Origin: Paraspadella gotoi
Taxonomy: Eukaryota; Chaetognatha
NCBI GenBank assembly: GCA_051294375.1
Contig: CM119263.1
Location: 24,347,657-24,411,656 of the forward strand
Reading direction: 5' to 3'
DNA: 64,000 bases
Shown: positions 29,333 to 42,840 of the stretch, piece by piece
Layout: each line of letters opens with the position of its first letter
Numbering within the stretch: position 1 is the first letter of the stretch
Translations under genes and position numbers: made by a program
Notes under the pieces: model-generated
Seen by the model: only the letters and a program-made list of their open reading frames with translations
The model's database searches: none
Told to the model about the DNA's origin: nothing

Positions 29333-29335
29333 AAG
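29230..29335. repeat. (GAC/GAT)n trinucleotide stretch
   Basis: GAT and GAC triplets, the densest part of a looser GAC-rich zone that begins near 28,640. Confidence 0.9.
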
Positions 29336-30339
29336 GAAGGATTTAGTAGTGGCGTCGACTTCGGGACTGATTTGGTGGCGTCGACCTAACGACAGATTTA
29401 TTTTCCGCGAATCGGATGGCGACGGATATTGGGGTGGTCAATGGTGGAGAATATTGGTGATAGAGATGGCGAGGAAGATGGCAAAGGTTAGGAGAGGATG
29501 GCGTCGCCAATGAGGCATAAGAAGGGGAAAAAAAGTGGCAATATTGTGTTGGAATGAGACGACGATGCCAACTGAGCGTGAGGCGTCGACGATGCAGGTG
29601 GCGTCTCACATCTAATTGACGACGATTCGGTCTTCGCCTTGACAAGAATCTGATTTTGATTTTGTTAATTGTTGTCTTTTTTTAATGCATTTGTATTTGT
29701 TAGTCATTCGTAGTTTTCATGTCGTTGTAATTGAAAACTGAAAAGCAATATTGTTTAGGTGTCTAGGTATCCAGATGTCCAAGTCTCATCGATAGAAAAC
29801 GTATCCCTTTATGGTCTTCTACATCCGGGTATTAAATCAAAAATCTCCATGGAAATTCATGCCCGCGAATTCCCTTCGCTCGCATTTTCTGTTCCATCGA
29901 CGGCGTCACCTTTTTCCCTTCGCTGAGATGGAATCCGGTCCGGCCTCATGAATTCCGGACGTCGCGACGCCGGACAACGAAATCGGCGGAGATCGAGAGA
30001 AAGAAATCGATGGGCGGCCATTTTGTTTGGCGATCGAAGAAAATCGTCGGAGAAAATAGAATCGTAAATCAGAGAATTTTCGCGTCTATGCGACTATGAG
30101 TCTCTGCCACTATGGGTCCCATAATAAGAAAAATGGAAGCAAAGAAATTACCTTCCTGAGGTTTTTTTAGGGGGGGGTTTACTTTGTACGTAGTGACTCC
30201 ATAGACTTAACACCGAACACTTAACATTTAACTCATGAAATCGTTACTAAAAATACTTAAAATTTGGTCCGCTATAAAAAAAATCCGCTGAATAAGGATT
30301 GCTAGACACAGTTGCTTTGTTATTTGAGAGGTACGAGAG

Positions 30340-30463
<124 letters not shown>

Positions 30464-30837
30464 AGCGCGCTGAATGGAAATTAAAAAAAACCTGGAGAAC
30501 CGGAAGTTGTGACGCAGTGAGAAGTCTATTCGCGCGGAAAAAAAAAGAGAGAGAGAGAGTGGGAGAGAGAGAGAGAGAGACTCTGAGAGAGACAGAGAGG
30601 TCCTTGAGTTTGAAGCTTCGTACTACTCTCCACTGAAAGTCTTTCAAACCTAAGTGAGATAAGATGAACTTAAAAATTTGTTGTTGGCCCCGGGCAACAA
30701 CAACGACGACAAAAATATCCAAATATTTTCTGCGTAGGAATTATAACAATAATACTTTTTTTTTAAAAACAAACGGTTTTTTTTTTTTTCAATTCGATTT
30801 GTTATCATCGACCGATTCGATGCGGATGAGGACAAAC

Positions 30838-30871
<34 letters not shown>

Positions 30872-31150
30872 TTTGAGTTTTTTGTCTCTCTGTTTTTTTT
30901 TTAAATTTTCTGCGAATTATTTTTCTTTTTAATTTTGTTTTTTCCCCTTGCTCTTTTTTTTTGTGATTTTCAGGATTTCTTAAAGTTTCATCTTCTTTTT
31001 CCGTTGATTTTTTTTTTCACGCTTTCACAGAATCTCCATTTTCACACCGCCTTCTCTCATCTTCTCTCATCCTAACTGCTAATTTCCGAAATCCAGAGTC
31101 AATGAGCATTTCTATTTACTCGAATATTGAAAATCCTGAAAGCTCTTCTC

Positions 31151-31176
31151 ATTCTCTCTCTCTCTCTCTCTCTCTC

Positions 31177-31258
<82 letters not shown>
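31151..31258. repeat. (CT)n tract
   Basis: CT dinucleotides with two CCT steps and one CACT step. Confidence 0.95.
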
Positions 31259-31260
<2 letters not shown>

Positions 31261-33654
31261 TCAGTTCCTTCCGTCTAACTGCGAAACCTTTCCTAAAACG
31301 ACCAAGAAAACAAACATGACACGAAAAAAAGAAGAAAAAAGAAAATTCCCTTCTTTCTTTTTTCGTTTTCTACGAAGTAACGGAAGGACCCCATTCTCTT
31401 GACCTCAAAGGTCACGAGAGGTCACTCTCTCTTCGGCTTCCAAGGTTATCGCTCTCGCGTCCTTCGTTGCGTCGTCGTCTCACTCTCGCTCTCGCTCTTA
31501 CTCTTGCTTCTGGAACAGACTTTGCCGGAACTAATGACGAGGACATCAAAGAATAGAAAATGATGTCCATCGTTTAACTTTAAGTCCCATTCCTCAAATT
31601 GTTTAGAATTTTAAGTCGCCGCTTTGTACAGCGACACGCGTTTCTTTAACCACAACAAGAGCCAATCTCTTTGTTTACTGGGAAGATGGGTATCTCGCTA
31701 AAGGTAGGTTCTAACTAGTCTCTCATCAGGGAAAAGAGGTAAGAAGGGTAAGGAATATATTGGTGATAGGTAAATGGCTACAACAAAGGGAACAAGGGTA
31801 CATAAAAGGGAGAGAAGGGAGAGGGAAGGTTTGCAGACCCCGAGACCGAGAGGACAAGTTGAGAGAGTGAGTCCGATCTCCAAGACTCTATCCCTGACTC
31901 CGGGGATGAAGAGGAGGGGACGACGAGGGGAGGAGGAGGCGTTGAGAGGGGGGAGAGAAGAACCGGGGGGGAGAAAGGCCCTGGTGATAGGGTGAGCCTC
32001 TATCTTGGTTTACAAAGGGTTTACATCGATCGATATCAAAAACGTCTGGAAAATAAAACGGCAACTCCTGTAATTGATGCGTTTTGAATAACATGTTAAA
32101 TTTTTCGCGCCATTACTTTACAAATTTTTAGAAAATTTGAGAAAAAATAAAGATGAAAAATAATGACTCCCGAGTCCCGACTATTGACCTCGCAGTTTCT
32201 CTGACTGCAATTCCCCTGATTAATGAAAATGAAGGATAGAGAAGCAGAATGTTCCACGCATCTCCGACAGAACTGTTTAATTTCTGACAGCGGCAATAGT
32301 GGTAGGAATGATAGCATTCCCAAAGGGCGCGGTCGCAAAAGTATGCGACGCATTCTCTGGACACTCGGAAAAGGTCGTAGTTGTCAAAGGTATTTTTTTT
32401 AAAAAGATTGTGTTGTCATGATAGTTTTTACGTGTGTACCAATTTTCAAACTATTTTTCAAATTCATTCCCTAAAGAGCTGGACCTCCCTGAATTCCTAC
32501 TTCAAAACTTTTTAAAACTTTATTTCAATTACCGAAAATGTTCAGTCAAAAACAAACTTTGAAAGACCGACTGACCGAGAGAGATTTAGAAGATTCGCTT
32601 GTTGTGACTTTTATAAGAAATAAAACTAAAGCTCAATCCATCATTCGGTGACAAGAGAAAGAGAGAGAAATGAATCCATTCGTCAGAACAAAAATAAAAA
32701 ATAAATAATACCAACAAAAATAAAAAGAATAAAATATTCGAAAGCTGAGCCCAACTCAATGTTTGCCTCTTTTTTTCGTATAAACAAACAAGAAAGAAAG
32801 AAATATCTTCGCCTCGTCTTTTCTTTGGGGATTTTGCCCACTTGTCTCGGACTTTTTGTTAACAACGTAACGTTATTCACACTGAACAGTCTTATTTTAG
32901 TTCCTTCATAGAGTAGAAGATGAACTCATATTTTTATCGAAAAATACAAACCAAGTAAAATTGTTTTAAAATTTCATAAACACAAAGTTAAAAAATCTAA
33001 ATTTCCTTTGGCCTCGAGGCGCGGCGCTGACGATGAAAGGGGCAAAAACAAAAGGTCGAAAAACAAAAGACTCACGCCGTTCGTGTTTTGAATAATTTAT
33101 CGGTGACGCTTGAGGCCCTTCATATCCCCTAAAAATACTAAGTTTCCAAAAAGGAAAATGCCGCTTTTTTAAAAATCTTCTATTGTGTTTTTTTTTTTGG
33201 TGTCGCAAGACATTGCAAGTCATTGTATAACTTTTCTCGGATTAGTCGTGTAAATTTTTCTCGAATTCCAATTTCATAACTTTAATTTTTTTTTTTTTTT
33301 TTTTAAAAGATATCGTTTTTTTAGAAATCCGGTTATAACAAACCCTTTTCAAACAAATTAACGTTTTAAATAATTGATTAAAAAACATAAAATAATAATA
33401 ATAAAAAAAGATCTGCATCAGCGTTTTTTTCCTTTCATTTGTTCGGAAAAAAAATGGCGGGGACAAGATCCGCCATTCGGGAAACAAAAGCGAAAAAAAA
33501 AAAATCGAAATCGCGAATGAGAAAAAAAATGAGAAAGAATCAGCGGAAAAAATAATCGATGCTTTGGATTCGAAGAACAATTGGCTCGTGAAAAATGAAG
33601 GATAAGAAAGATATGAGGGTTGGAGAAATAGTGTGTAGTGGGAAATAAAGATAA

Positions 33655-33820
33655 AGGATTAAAGGTTGAAGATTAGGTGAGAGGTTAGGGTTAAGAATTA
33701 GGCAAGGGATCTAATTAGGGAATGAGGTTAGTGATTTGGGTTGGAGTTAGGAATTCGTCACTTCAAAGAATACGTTTAGGATTTGATAAAAGATTAGGGT
33801 TAGACATTTAGGTTTAAATT
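33655..33820. repeat. Degenerate TTAGG-like stretch
   Basis: Words such as GGTTAGGGTTAAG, ATTAGGCA, AATTAGGGAA and AGATTAGGGTTAGA recur without strict period. It resembles a decayed interstitial telomere-type repeat but may be chance in G/T-rich DNA. Confidence 0.35.
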
Positions 33821-34590
33821 ATGTTCAGAAACATGGTGCTTGTATAGTGTAGAGTATACGTACTGTATGTGTAGGGATGTATAGGAATATGAAGGGATGA
33901 AACCGCTGCATTGCATGCTAATAGAAAACGGCTTAATCGTTGGTTTTTAGAGGAAAGCTGATGGCTTTATCAGTTGAGAAGCAGAAAAGAAAAAAGTGGA
34001 AGAGAGTAGAACCAAATTCCGAAACTCGATCCCAAACCTTTTTTTATAATATTTTTATATTTTTGGATAGAGAATGACTGGAATAATATAAATCTTAAGT
34101 TACGTCTAAATTGGCCCATGGGGTTTAGAAAGAAATCGACAAAAAACAACCAAAATTCCTCTCCCTTTTTTTCAACATTCTCGCCTTTTAAGATTTTCGC
34201 CGATTCTGACTTCCTCTTACAAACTTATAATTCCGCCAGTAAATTTTTTTTTCCTTTAACGAGCGAAAGGAATCCACAACTTTCTAATCTTTATAATTTC
34301 TAGGTAAAAAAATATAATACATTACACTAATATTGGGATATTGTGAAAGTGTAATGTCTTGTGAAGCCTGTGAAAGTTGAGTAATTAAAAAAATTGCCTA
34401 TTTTATTAATAAAAACTGACATTAAAGTGAAGAAGTTGAACATCTTCTGGCTCATTTCAGTAAACGTCCCTGTTCTCTAAAATAAGATAATGTTTACTTT
34501 TTTGCTGGTGGAAAAGAAAGATAAATACTTAGACTGTGATGGGGTGAATAATATTTTGTAGAATTTTGTAAGCATGCTTGTAAAATCAGA

Positions 34591-35218
34591 CAAGCATTAT
34601 TTAAGTGATAAACAATTTACATTTTCTTTATCCAAAAAACTTTTAAGTTTTACTAGAGTACAATTTAGCTTTTTTTCTTTGAGAATCATTAAAAATAATT
34701 TAATTTTTATTAATTCTATGGGTGTCATTAGTTTTAAAATTAATTATAATTTTGACTTAGTTTGAACACCCACCCTGTAAAGAGATTTCAGCAAAAATAA
34801 TTCTAAAATTGTATCTTATATGTGCCCTATGATTATGGCTTCATTTTGGTACTATTGCCAACCATTTATCTTTGTTCCTTCAAAAGATATTAGGAAAAAT
34901 AAGTTTTTTCTCTTAAAACCTTCCTTTTAATTTCTTTTTAAATAAAAATTTCGCGATGAAAACTGGACCAATTCAGTTTACCATGTTGGTTAAATATAAA
35001 AAATTAGTCAATAATAAAAAGAAAATAGAACGAGCTCTAGGGACACAAGGCTTTTGGAATCTCATAATTCGAAGTACCACTTATAATGCTAACATACCCT
35101 AATCCCGTTTGTAATTTTAAAAAAGTGAAATTTCCCTTTCATTTCTATAGTAAAAATAAGGTATGAAAATCCTCCGGAGACGAGTAGTACATTTCCCCTA
35201 GCTTGTTTGATAGTAAAA
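34591..35218. repeat. 630-bp duplicated segment, copy 1
   Basis: Nearly identical to 36,127-36,756. Most differences are single-base insertions or deletions in short homopolymers, which points to read error as much as to evolution. Confidence 0.9.
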
Positions 35219-36079
35219 AGATACCTATTACCTTCTGGCCACTTAAGAAAGAAAGTTGAACGGAGCATACTCGAAATTACTCGCCAAAAACAACTCTATC
35301 AGCCAGTATTTATCAAAGTCAGAGAAAAAAAGATACGCTGTAGTACGATTTTCTAGCTGTTGATTATCACCCTGGTGAAAACCGCCAGGCTGCGTTTTGA
35401 TTCGACGGTCGTTTAGCCGTTGTTTAGCTGACTGAGAACGTGGTCCAGTTATGGACCACACGTACCTTGACGCAGGATAAAAGATTCGGCGCCGCTCGAA
35501 ACTTTATCGCTTAAATCAAGTTCTCAGAAAGGAACGGTAGCAATCGCACTTTTCCGTTTTAGCCGAATCGATTCGACTAGACTTTCTTATCTTTTTTCTA
35601 TCTGGCCGACTGTCCTAGCCGACTGCCAGAAAAAAATTCTGACGTAAAAAATGCTGAACGTAACGCTTTTTAAGCCGCGCGAAAACCGCGCAGTGTGTGC
35701 TCTTTGCCTGCATCGAACCTCTTTACGTCTTTTGGTTTATTGATAGATACTAACAACAGTGTCGGATTATTTTTCTAGTTTATAGTATAAATTGGTCAAA
35801 AAAATTAACAACATATTTTTAGTTCCCTCTATTCATCCCCCACTCTCTTTATTGTTTATTCAAAATAAGTCAGGCATCGCCGTTTGGTATTTTTTAGGAC
35901 GAATGGAATGTTTGGAATTAACTAATGGCCTAGATAAGTTTTACGCATAAATCTGTTCACTTTCGCTTTCATTAGTTTCTCACTTTTATTTTCGTCAAGT
36001 TTCGTACGTCATTTCATTTTGGTTTCTTTTTTATCAATATTTCCAAAATGTTTTTAAATGAAGTGGGGTTTTCCCTCAA
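35219..36079. other. Sequence between the two 630-bp copies
   Basis: No gene recognised. If the flanking duplication is an assembly artefact, this segment may be an alternative haplotype or a misplaced contig end. Confidence 0.5.
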
Positions 36080-36104
36080 NNNNNNNNNNNNNNNNNNNNN
36101 NNNN
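36080..36104. other. Assembly gap (25 N)
   Basis: Exactly 25 N, followed by an A run and then the second copy of the 630-bp segment. The fixed size suggests a placeholder and not a measured gap. Confidence 0.95.
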
Positions 36105-36126
36105 AAAAAAAAAAAGAGAGAGATTA

Positions 36127-36756
36127 CAAGCAATTATTTAAGTGATAAACAATTTACATTTTCTTTATCCAAAAAACTTTTAAGTTTTTACTAGAGTACA
36201 ATTTAGCTTTTTTTCTTTGAGAATCATTAAAAATAATTTAATTTTTATTAATCTCTATGGGGTGTCATTAGTTTTAAAATTAATTATAATTTTGACTTAG
36301 TTTGACACCCACCCTGTAAAGAGATTTCAGCAAAAATAATTCTAAAATTGTATCTTATATGTGCCCTATGATTATGGCTTCATTTTGGTACTATTGCCAA
36401 CCATTTATTCTTTGTTCCTTCAAAAGATATAGGAAAAATAAGTTTTTCTCTTTAACCTTCCTTTTAATTTCTTTTTAAATAAAAATTTCGCCGATGAAAA
36501 CTGGACCAATTCAGTTTACCATGTTGGTTAAATATGAAAAAATTAGTCAATAATAAAAAGAAAAATAGAACGAGCTCTAGGGACACAAGGCTTTTGGAAT
36601 CTCATAATTCGAAGTACCACTTATAATGCTAACATACCCTAATCCCGTTTGTAATTTTAAAAAGTGAAATTTCCTTTCATTTCTATAGTAAAAATAAGGT
36701 ATGAAAATCCTCCGGAGACGAGTAGTACATTTCCCCTAGCTTGTTTGATAGTAAAA
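36127..36756. repeat. 630-bp duplicated segment, copy 2
   Basis: Second copy of 34,591-35,218. The two diverge abruptly after GTTTGATAGTAAAA. Confidence 0.9.
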
Positions 36757-38280
36757 TCTTTATCAAATGCCACAAGAAGAAAGGAACGAGCTCTTGAGAT
36801 GCAAAGCTGTCGAAATCGGTGTTTTTACAACTGTTTTCTACCGGAAATTCTTGCAGGCTCGTTTGTAAAGTTGGGCAGTCAGATTCGAACGGAAAATCTC
36901 TATTAGAAAAAATGTTGAATTTTTTTTTAAGCAAGATTTTCGCCTAAAGAGAGTGTTGCGTAGAAAAAAAGCAAGAATTTGAGGAAGATCTTTTCCGCTA
37001 AGTAAAGGTAAGTTAGCAAAGCGAGCGAAGTTTGACGGGATTGACATATAGTAGGTAGGTGTGGATGTTTGTGAAATGAGGGAATGAGTTGTTAAGAGTG
37101 AAAAAAATACAAAGAGGAAAAGCGGAGGCCAAACGGGCGGAAATCGGGAGGCGCTTCGCTGCGAGAGGAATGGAACCGGAAAAATAGTTGGAATTCTTCT
37201 CTATAGAAAAAATGTTGACTCAGGGGGAGAGAGAGTGAGAGAGAGAGAGAGAGAGGGAGAGAGGGAGAGAGGGAGAGAGGGAGAGAGAGAGAGAGGAAAT
37301 GGCAGCGAATTAATAAAAAAGAATGGAAACAGAATACAAGTAGTGAAGTCTCTCTCCTCTACACTTTGCAAAACTGTGAGGCCGGAGAAGTTGTTTCCAT
37401 CTGCGGGGGTTTTTTTTTGGGGGGGAGGCAAAGAATGGGCACTGTGGGCAGTTCGTGATTCGTGCTCGAGGTGTAGTGAGAAGCGGCCTCCGCTGTGATT
37501 GGCGTCGGGGTGAATTGGATGTGTTGTGGCGAGCGAATCCGAAATTGGAAATTGGATTTTTGTGGCGAAGACGCGACGAGTCTCAGCTGCGGAGGCGAGA
37601 AGGAAAACTTCGATTTTTGTGTGAAGAAAACGAGAAAAAAAATTGGAAAGAAAAATGGAAAGAAGTTTGGAAAGTTGTGACGTGAAGAGAAAAAAATAAA
37701 TAAAAATATTGTCTTAAGTCTTACAAGTGATGGAAATATGATGAAACTCAAAAGTAATGTTAAAATCACAAATGATGTTCTAAAAAAAGGATATACGAAA
37801 CGAAGCAGTTAACACGTTTAGAATTAATATTTAAAAACCAAATTTTAACATATCTGAGCTAAACTGACCGACCAAAAACTGCGAATTTCGATAAAAAAAA
37901 GGGAAATTAAAATAAAAAATAAAAATTAAGGAAAGAAGCGGAAGACAAACGGAGCGTCGGCGGGAGTCGGCGGAAGTCGGGAGGGGGCGTTGGAAGTCGG
38001 TAGGGGGCGTTGGAAGTCGCGCGCCGCGGAAAAAACAGATGTTTTTTCTTCTTTGAAAAGAAGAAATGGAAAAAAAGAATAATAATTGAAAGAAAAATAG
38101 CGGAGAGAGAGAAAAAGAAAATGGAGAAAATGAAAGAAAGTAAAAACTGAAAAATAATAAATATAACATTATGAGATTTCTAATTTTATGCACAAGTAAA
38201 GTATTTATTTGCCCAATATTTCGATGTGTTTTTCATTTCATGATCAGTGGCATGATTTGAGAAAGGGATAGAAAATTTGA

Positions 38281-38296
38281 GAAAGAGAGAGAGATT

Positions 38297-38345
<49 letters not shown>
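38281..38345. repeat. (GA)n microsatellite
   Basis: GA run with AAGA and TTGA steps on the left. Confidence 0.95.
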
Positions 38346-38350
<5 letters not shown>

Positions 38351-39059
38351 CGTTAAAGAGAATTATTAAAAGGAATGAGATATGGAATGGAGGAAATAAT
38401 GAAAGTGGGGAGAGAAAAAAAAGTTAAAGAAAAAAGAAGATAAAATTTCTTTTTTAGAAATGAAAAAAGAAAAAAATAATGAGAGAAAGAAAGAAAAGAA
38501 AAGAGAAGAATTCATCATCGTCTCCCTTCATCTTCTTTCGATGTATTAAAGATGAGAAAAAGACTCGATCCGCGAAAGAAAAGAAAGAAATTCATTTTCC
38601 CCCCTTTTTTTCCCCTTTCTTGTGAAAACGTTATTTTTCTTCTTCGAACGCTTTCGTGGGACGGGAGAGGGAAGTTGGGGGCAGGTCGGGTTTGAGGGGG
38701 GGGGGAATGCGAGGCCGGGATGTGCGAGGGAGTCCGTGGGCGGGGCTGGAGCGAATGGAGAAGCATTTTAATTTGAGTGGATAAAGCGGTTGGATGGGAC
38801 GCGGGGGAAGGAGATGATTAAGTTGAGAGACTTACGAGGTGAGCCAAAGAGTTGAGAAGCGGGTAGGAGCGGAGGAAGCGGGAGGAAGCGGGAGGAAGTG
38901 CAATGGGAGCTGGAATGTAACGGGAAAGAATAATCGGAGAAAGTGGACGGCAGGAAGTGGGTACTGCGAGAAATCCAAGAGTGAAAGCAAGAAGCGTAAG
39001 CAGCAATGGGGCAGACGGTGGGCAGATAAGCAGACAGCAGAGAGAAAGAGAGACGAAAG

Positions 39060-39098
39060 AGATAGAGAGAGAGAGAGACGAGAGAGAGAATAGAGAGA

Positions 39099-39175
<77 letters not shown>

Positions 39176-39207
39176 AGAGAGAGAGAAGAGAAGAGAGAGA
39201 AGAGAGA
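39060..39207. repeat. (GA)n tract, about 150 bp
   Basis: GA dinucleotides with scattered CGAG, ATAGAG and AAGAG steps; the central 70 bp is pure. Confidence 0.95.
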
Positions 39208-39376
39208 CGCGTGTCACGCGCTGGCTCGATTCCGACGGAGGTGCATGCGTCTGCCGGCCCAGTACGGAGTAATATAATTTCCACCGATCACTTCACGAAC
39301 ATTCTAACTCTTGTATCTTGAGGCTATCCGACCGTAACGTTTATAACTTGGATAACGTTAAGTCTGCTGGGAAGAA

Positions 39377-39522
39377 GAGAGAGATGAGAGAGAGAGATGA
39401 GAGAGAATGAGAGAGAGAGAGAGCATGAGAAACGAGAGAGAGAGAGAGTGAAAATCATCCCTGTCGATGAGAGATGAGAGCAGAGAAAGAGAGAGAGAGA
39501 GGAAGAGAGAGAGAGAGAGAGA

Positions 39523-39558
<36 letters not shown>
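39377..39558. repeat. Imperfect (GA)n tract
   Basis: GA runs broken by GATGAGA and a short unique segment at 39,450-39,475. Confidence 0.9.
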
Positions 39559-39561
<3 letters not shown>

Positions 39562-39643
39562 GAGCAGGTGGGCGTGGCGATCTGGCGGAGATTCGATTCG
39601 CCGTGGGTGGAGTTTTTTTTCCTCGCGGCAAAAGGATGCAAAC

Positions 39644-39709
39644 TCAGTCTCTCTCTCTATCTCTCTCTCTCTTTCTTTACCTCTCTCTCTCTCTTTTTTC
39701 TCTCTCTCA
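39644..39709. repeat. Imperfect (CT)n tract
   Basis: CT runs with a TATCTC step and T runs. The word AAGGATGCAAA stands on either side (39,630 and 39,709), so the tract sits inside a short direct duplication. Confidence 0.9.
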
Positions 39710-39832
39710 AAGGATGCAAATTCGTAGCGAGTATAAGTAAATGGGAAGGCCGAAGAGAAAAAATGCATATAACGAGGCGAAGAGAAAAGGAAAGATTTAA
39801 ATCAAGAAAAATATTTAGTATCATGGGCGGAG

Positions 39833-39833
<1 letters not shown>

Positions 39834-39893
<60 letters not shown>

Positions 39894-39899
39894 CTCTCT
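39834..39899. repeat. (CT)n microsatellite
   Basis: Pure CT to about 39,890, then CCCTCTC. Confidence 0.97.
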
Positions 39900-40736
39900 C
39901 CTACATACACTTTTTCGGGTAATGTCTCCTTCTCTATTTTTCATGGATATTTTGCCCGGAGGAAATTCTTGGAAGAGGCCGCCACGTGTTTGTTCCACCC
40001 ATCATCTTTTTCCATTTCTCCGCTTGATTACTTCGCTTCCAAACTTGTTTACTCAATTCCCCCTTCCCACTTTTTTTTTTCTCTTCCTCCTAGGCGGCGC
40101 GCGCGTGTCGGTCTCGATTTATTATTCATTTGATTTTTTTATATCGTTAAAGTATATTCAGAATTGGTTTTAATCGGCTTGGCAATGATTTTTAAAATTA
40201 AATTCCCTGCAAGGCGCGAGGCGGATTAATGTCTTCCTTGAAATCCATTCTATGTTTTATGTTTATTTTATCTCAGGGATTAGAATTAGTTTTTTTTTCC
40301 TTTGGGGGATTGTATCTTTGTATTCTCACTGCACTGGAGGCTTATATTTTTTCTAATTAATTGTACAATCGCGGATTTCCGTCGTTATAAAGATTCCAAC
40401 ATATTTTTTTTGTTTTTCGGAGTTGGTTGAGAATAAGAGGCGAAAATGAAGAATCGATTTATCGGAAAAGCAAATGGAATCGAATTGGTTAATTGTATAA
40501 TTGTATAATGTTTTTATCGGGAGAGAGTGAAAGATAAAACAATTGGGTTTATGTTTGTAAACAAAACAATAAGTAGTTAAAAGAAATACTAATATGGTAA
40601 AGTTTTGCGGCCGGCGTTTGAGAGAGAGCAAAACAATTTTTGAGTGAATATTGGAATTTCTGAAGATTCGATTGGCGATTTTATTCTCTTTTTTACATAA
40701 TATTAGTCAATAGTCAGGATCTATATTTTCTTTTTA

Positions 40737-41086
40737 GTTGCGCCGCGAGTACTAGCGGAGCAACTCTAGAAGTCATATTTCGGTCGGTGTGTCGGTCGGT
40801 CCGTCGGTCCGTCGTATGTCCATCTGTCGGTCTATCCCACTTACATTAAAAATGCATATAATTTGCTTATAGTTGGTTGATCATTTGTTAAGACAGAAAA
40901 AAAACATCAAACTGAGGGACTGCTAGCGCCGCCTTTAGGAATTTCTAAAACTATAAAGAATAAAAGACAGAATTTTTATGCAGTGCATTTCATAAATACA
41001 TAATGAAAACAATTTTTTAGTCAGGTCATGTTATATCATGTGATAAAAAAGAAATACACGTGAAAATAAAGTCCCTGCGGCGCAAC
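40737..41086. mobile_element. 350-bp inverted-repeat element (family E), uninterrupted copy
   Basis: Begins GTTGCGCCGCGAG and ends GCGGCGCAAC, a 10-bp inverted repeat. A second inverted copy close to the left end makes a terminal hairpin (GTTGCGCCGCGAG against AGCGGAGCAAC). A (GGTC)n-like run lies at 40,783-40,817. About 350 bp match the copy at 44,205-45,312, and similarity seems to run a few bases past both ends. No ORF. Target duplications are not clear. Confidence 0.75.
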
Positions 41087-42007
41087 ACATTGGAATTACC
41101 GTTCTTGTTTTCTGAAAAAGAAGAAAATATCCATTGGTTTTATCTAAATTTACGTCAATCAACGATTTCGATTCTTATCCCTCTGTCTGCCACATCATCC
41201 GTTCGTCCGTCCACGCGTAAAGATTACTTTCCCAGAAAGACCAAAAAGGCTCGAGGAGAATCTCCCAAGGGTCACAACCTCGAAAAGCCATTCGTTTCCG
41301 CTCCGAAGATTCCTCCACCTCCAGAGTTTCCCTTTTTTTTCCCTTTTCTTTTTATTCTTTTCTCCTTCGTCTCTCGCGATTGCTCCATTTTCTTACGCCC
41401 TTCATTAAAAGAGGTGAGAAAAGTAGAGCGCGAGCTCTTTTGTTTACAGAGGGCGCTCCGCCGCGCTCCCGACCTCTTCCCTCTCTCGCGTTTCATTTGC
41501 GAATCAACAACAAAATTCGAATCTTTTCGCGTCTTTTCCCCGGGTGACGTCAAGACCTCTTCCTCATGCTCTTCCCCCTCCTCCTCCTCTTCCTTTCCCC
41601 TCAATCCTCAAGTCTTCGATTCCTCTAAATAATTTTTTCCCGGCAGATGGCTTCCGTTGACGTTCACAATGAAATAATCTATTTTTTTCATTTTAAGATT
41701 AAGAGATCGAAAATAGAGAATCGTTTTTCTTTCAAGCCTCGAAACCGAGAGCGAAATTAGATTTTTCTCTTCCCCCGTATTTTCTTCATTGTTTTCTTTT
41801 TACTTTCCTTTTGTTTCTTTTCTTTTTATCACAATATTAAATTGCTTTTTTTTCTTTGTTCTCCCCAAGTATGTTTTCTTTCATTTTCGATTTCGGTTTT
41901 CTGTCGAAAAAAATATTTGTCTCGTCGCTCGTCGATTGGTTTTAACTCTGTCTCTCGAGTTTTTTTTATTTTTACATAGTAACACTCACGCTTATCTTCA
42001 CTTCTTC

Positions 42008-42136
<129 letters not shown>

Positions 42137-42796
42137 TTTGTCTTATTACGAATTCGCTTCTCGATTGAGTTCTAGCGAATCGAACTTCGGGTTGGATTCG
42201 TTGGGATCAGAATTTTATGCAAAAGGAGAGCGGGGGACGAGGGGGGGGAACAAGGGAAGTGAGGTCGAGGGGGAGAATCGTTAAATGCAAAGACGAAGGA
42301 TTGGAATATTGAAGTGACGGTGAACTTGATGAGGATGATCAAGACGAATTGAAATGATCAGAAGGAAGAGCGAGCGATTCAGTCTTTTCAGTGTCACGAG
42401 GAATGATGACTTTACCTTTTCACGTTTTTATAATTTTTAAATAAAAAAAAACATTATTTAGGATTGCGATTAAACAAAGCCATAAAAGTTAAGATTGTAC
42501 ATTGTACTACGAACAAACTTTTTGTAGTTTTTAGAGAGTTGCTTAGTTGTTTGGCAGAGTCTAACGAAAATACAAAAAATTATCGGATTAGGTTATATGA
42601 AATTTCGATCAAAATTAAAATTCAAGAGATAATAAATATATATATATTAAAAAAAAAGAAATTGAATTAGCGTCGACATCCAATTCGTCGTCGTGGTCGT
42701 CGTTATGTTCGTCGTCTTTTTCAGATTTCGCTGTCGTCGTCGGTTTTTTTTTTATGTTAAAAAATTTCAAACAGATTTTTTCGATTTCTTCTCCCT

Positions 42797-42799
42797 TGA

Positions 42800-42840
<41 letters not shown>
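42797..42840. repeat. (GTC)n trinucleotide repeat
   Basis: About 14 GTC units, followed by GTC/ATT-rich DNA to about 42,920. Confidence 0.93.

Larger units (their letters stand above)
30464..34590. other. Non-coding region, no gene supported
   Basis: Contains a (GAC)n run at 30,837-30,872, a CT tract at 31,151-31,258 and a G-rich TTAGG-like stretch at about 33,655-33,820. A-rich and T-rich DNA otherwise; ORFs are short and motif-free. Confidence 0.6.
36757..40736. other. Non-coding region, no gene supported
   Basis: GA-rich DNA and GA/CT tracts listed separately, plus a GC-rich patch at 37,480-37,600. 40,440-40,720 resembles 62,590-62,840. The longer ORFs (such as 39,568-40,173) run through CT repeats and are not supported. 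Confidence 0.6.

Noticed and set aside
28686-29513. 275-codon ORF rich in Asp, Lys and Arg
   Set aside because: Its composition follows GAC/GAT/GAA trinucleotide repeats and A-rich DNA; no domain, no conserved block, no plausible splice partners.
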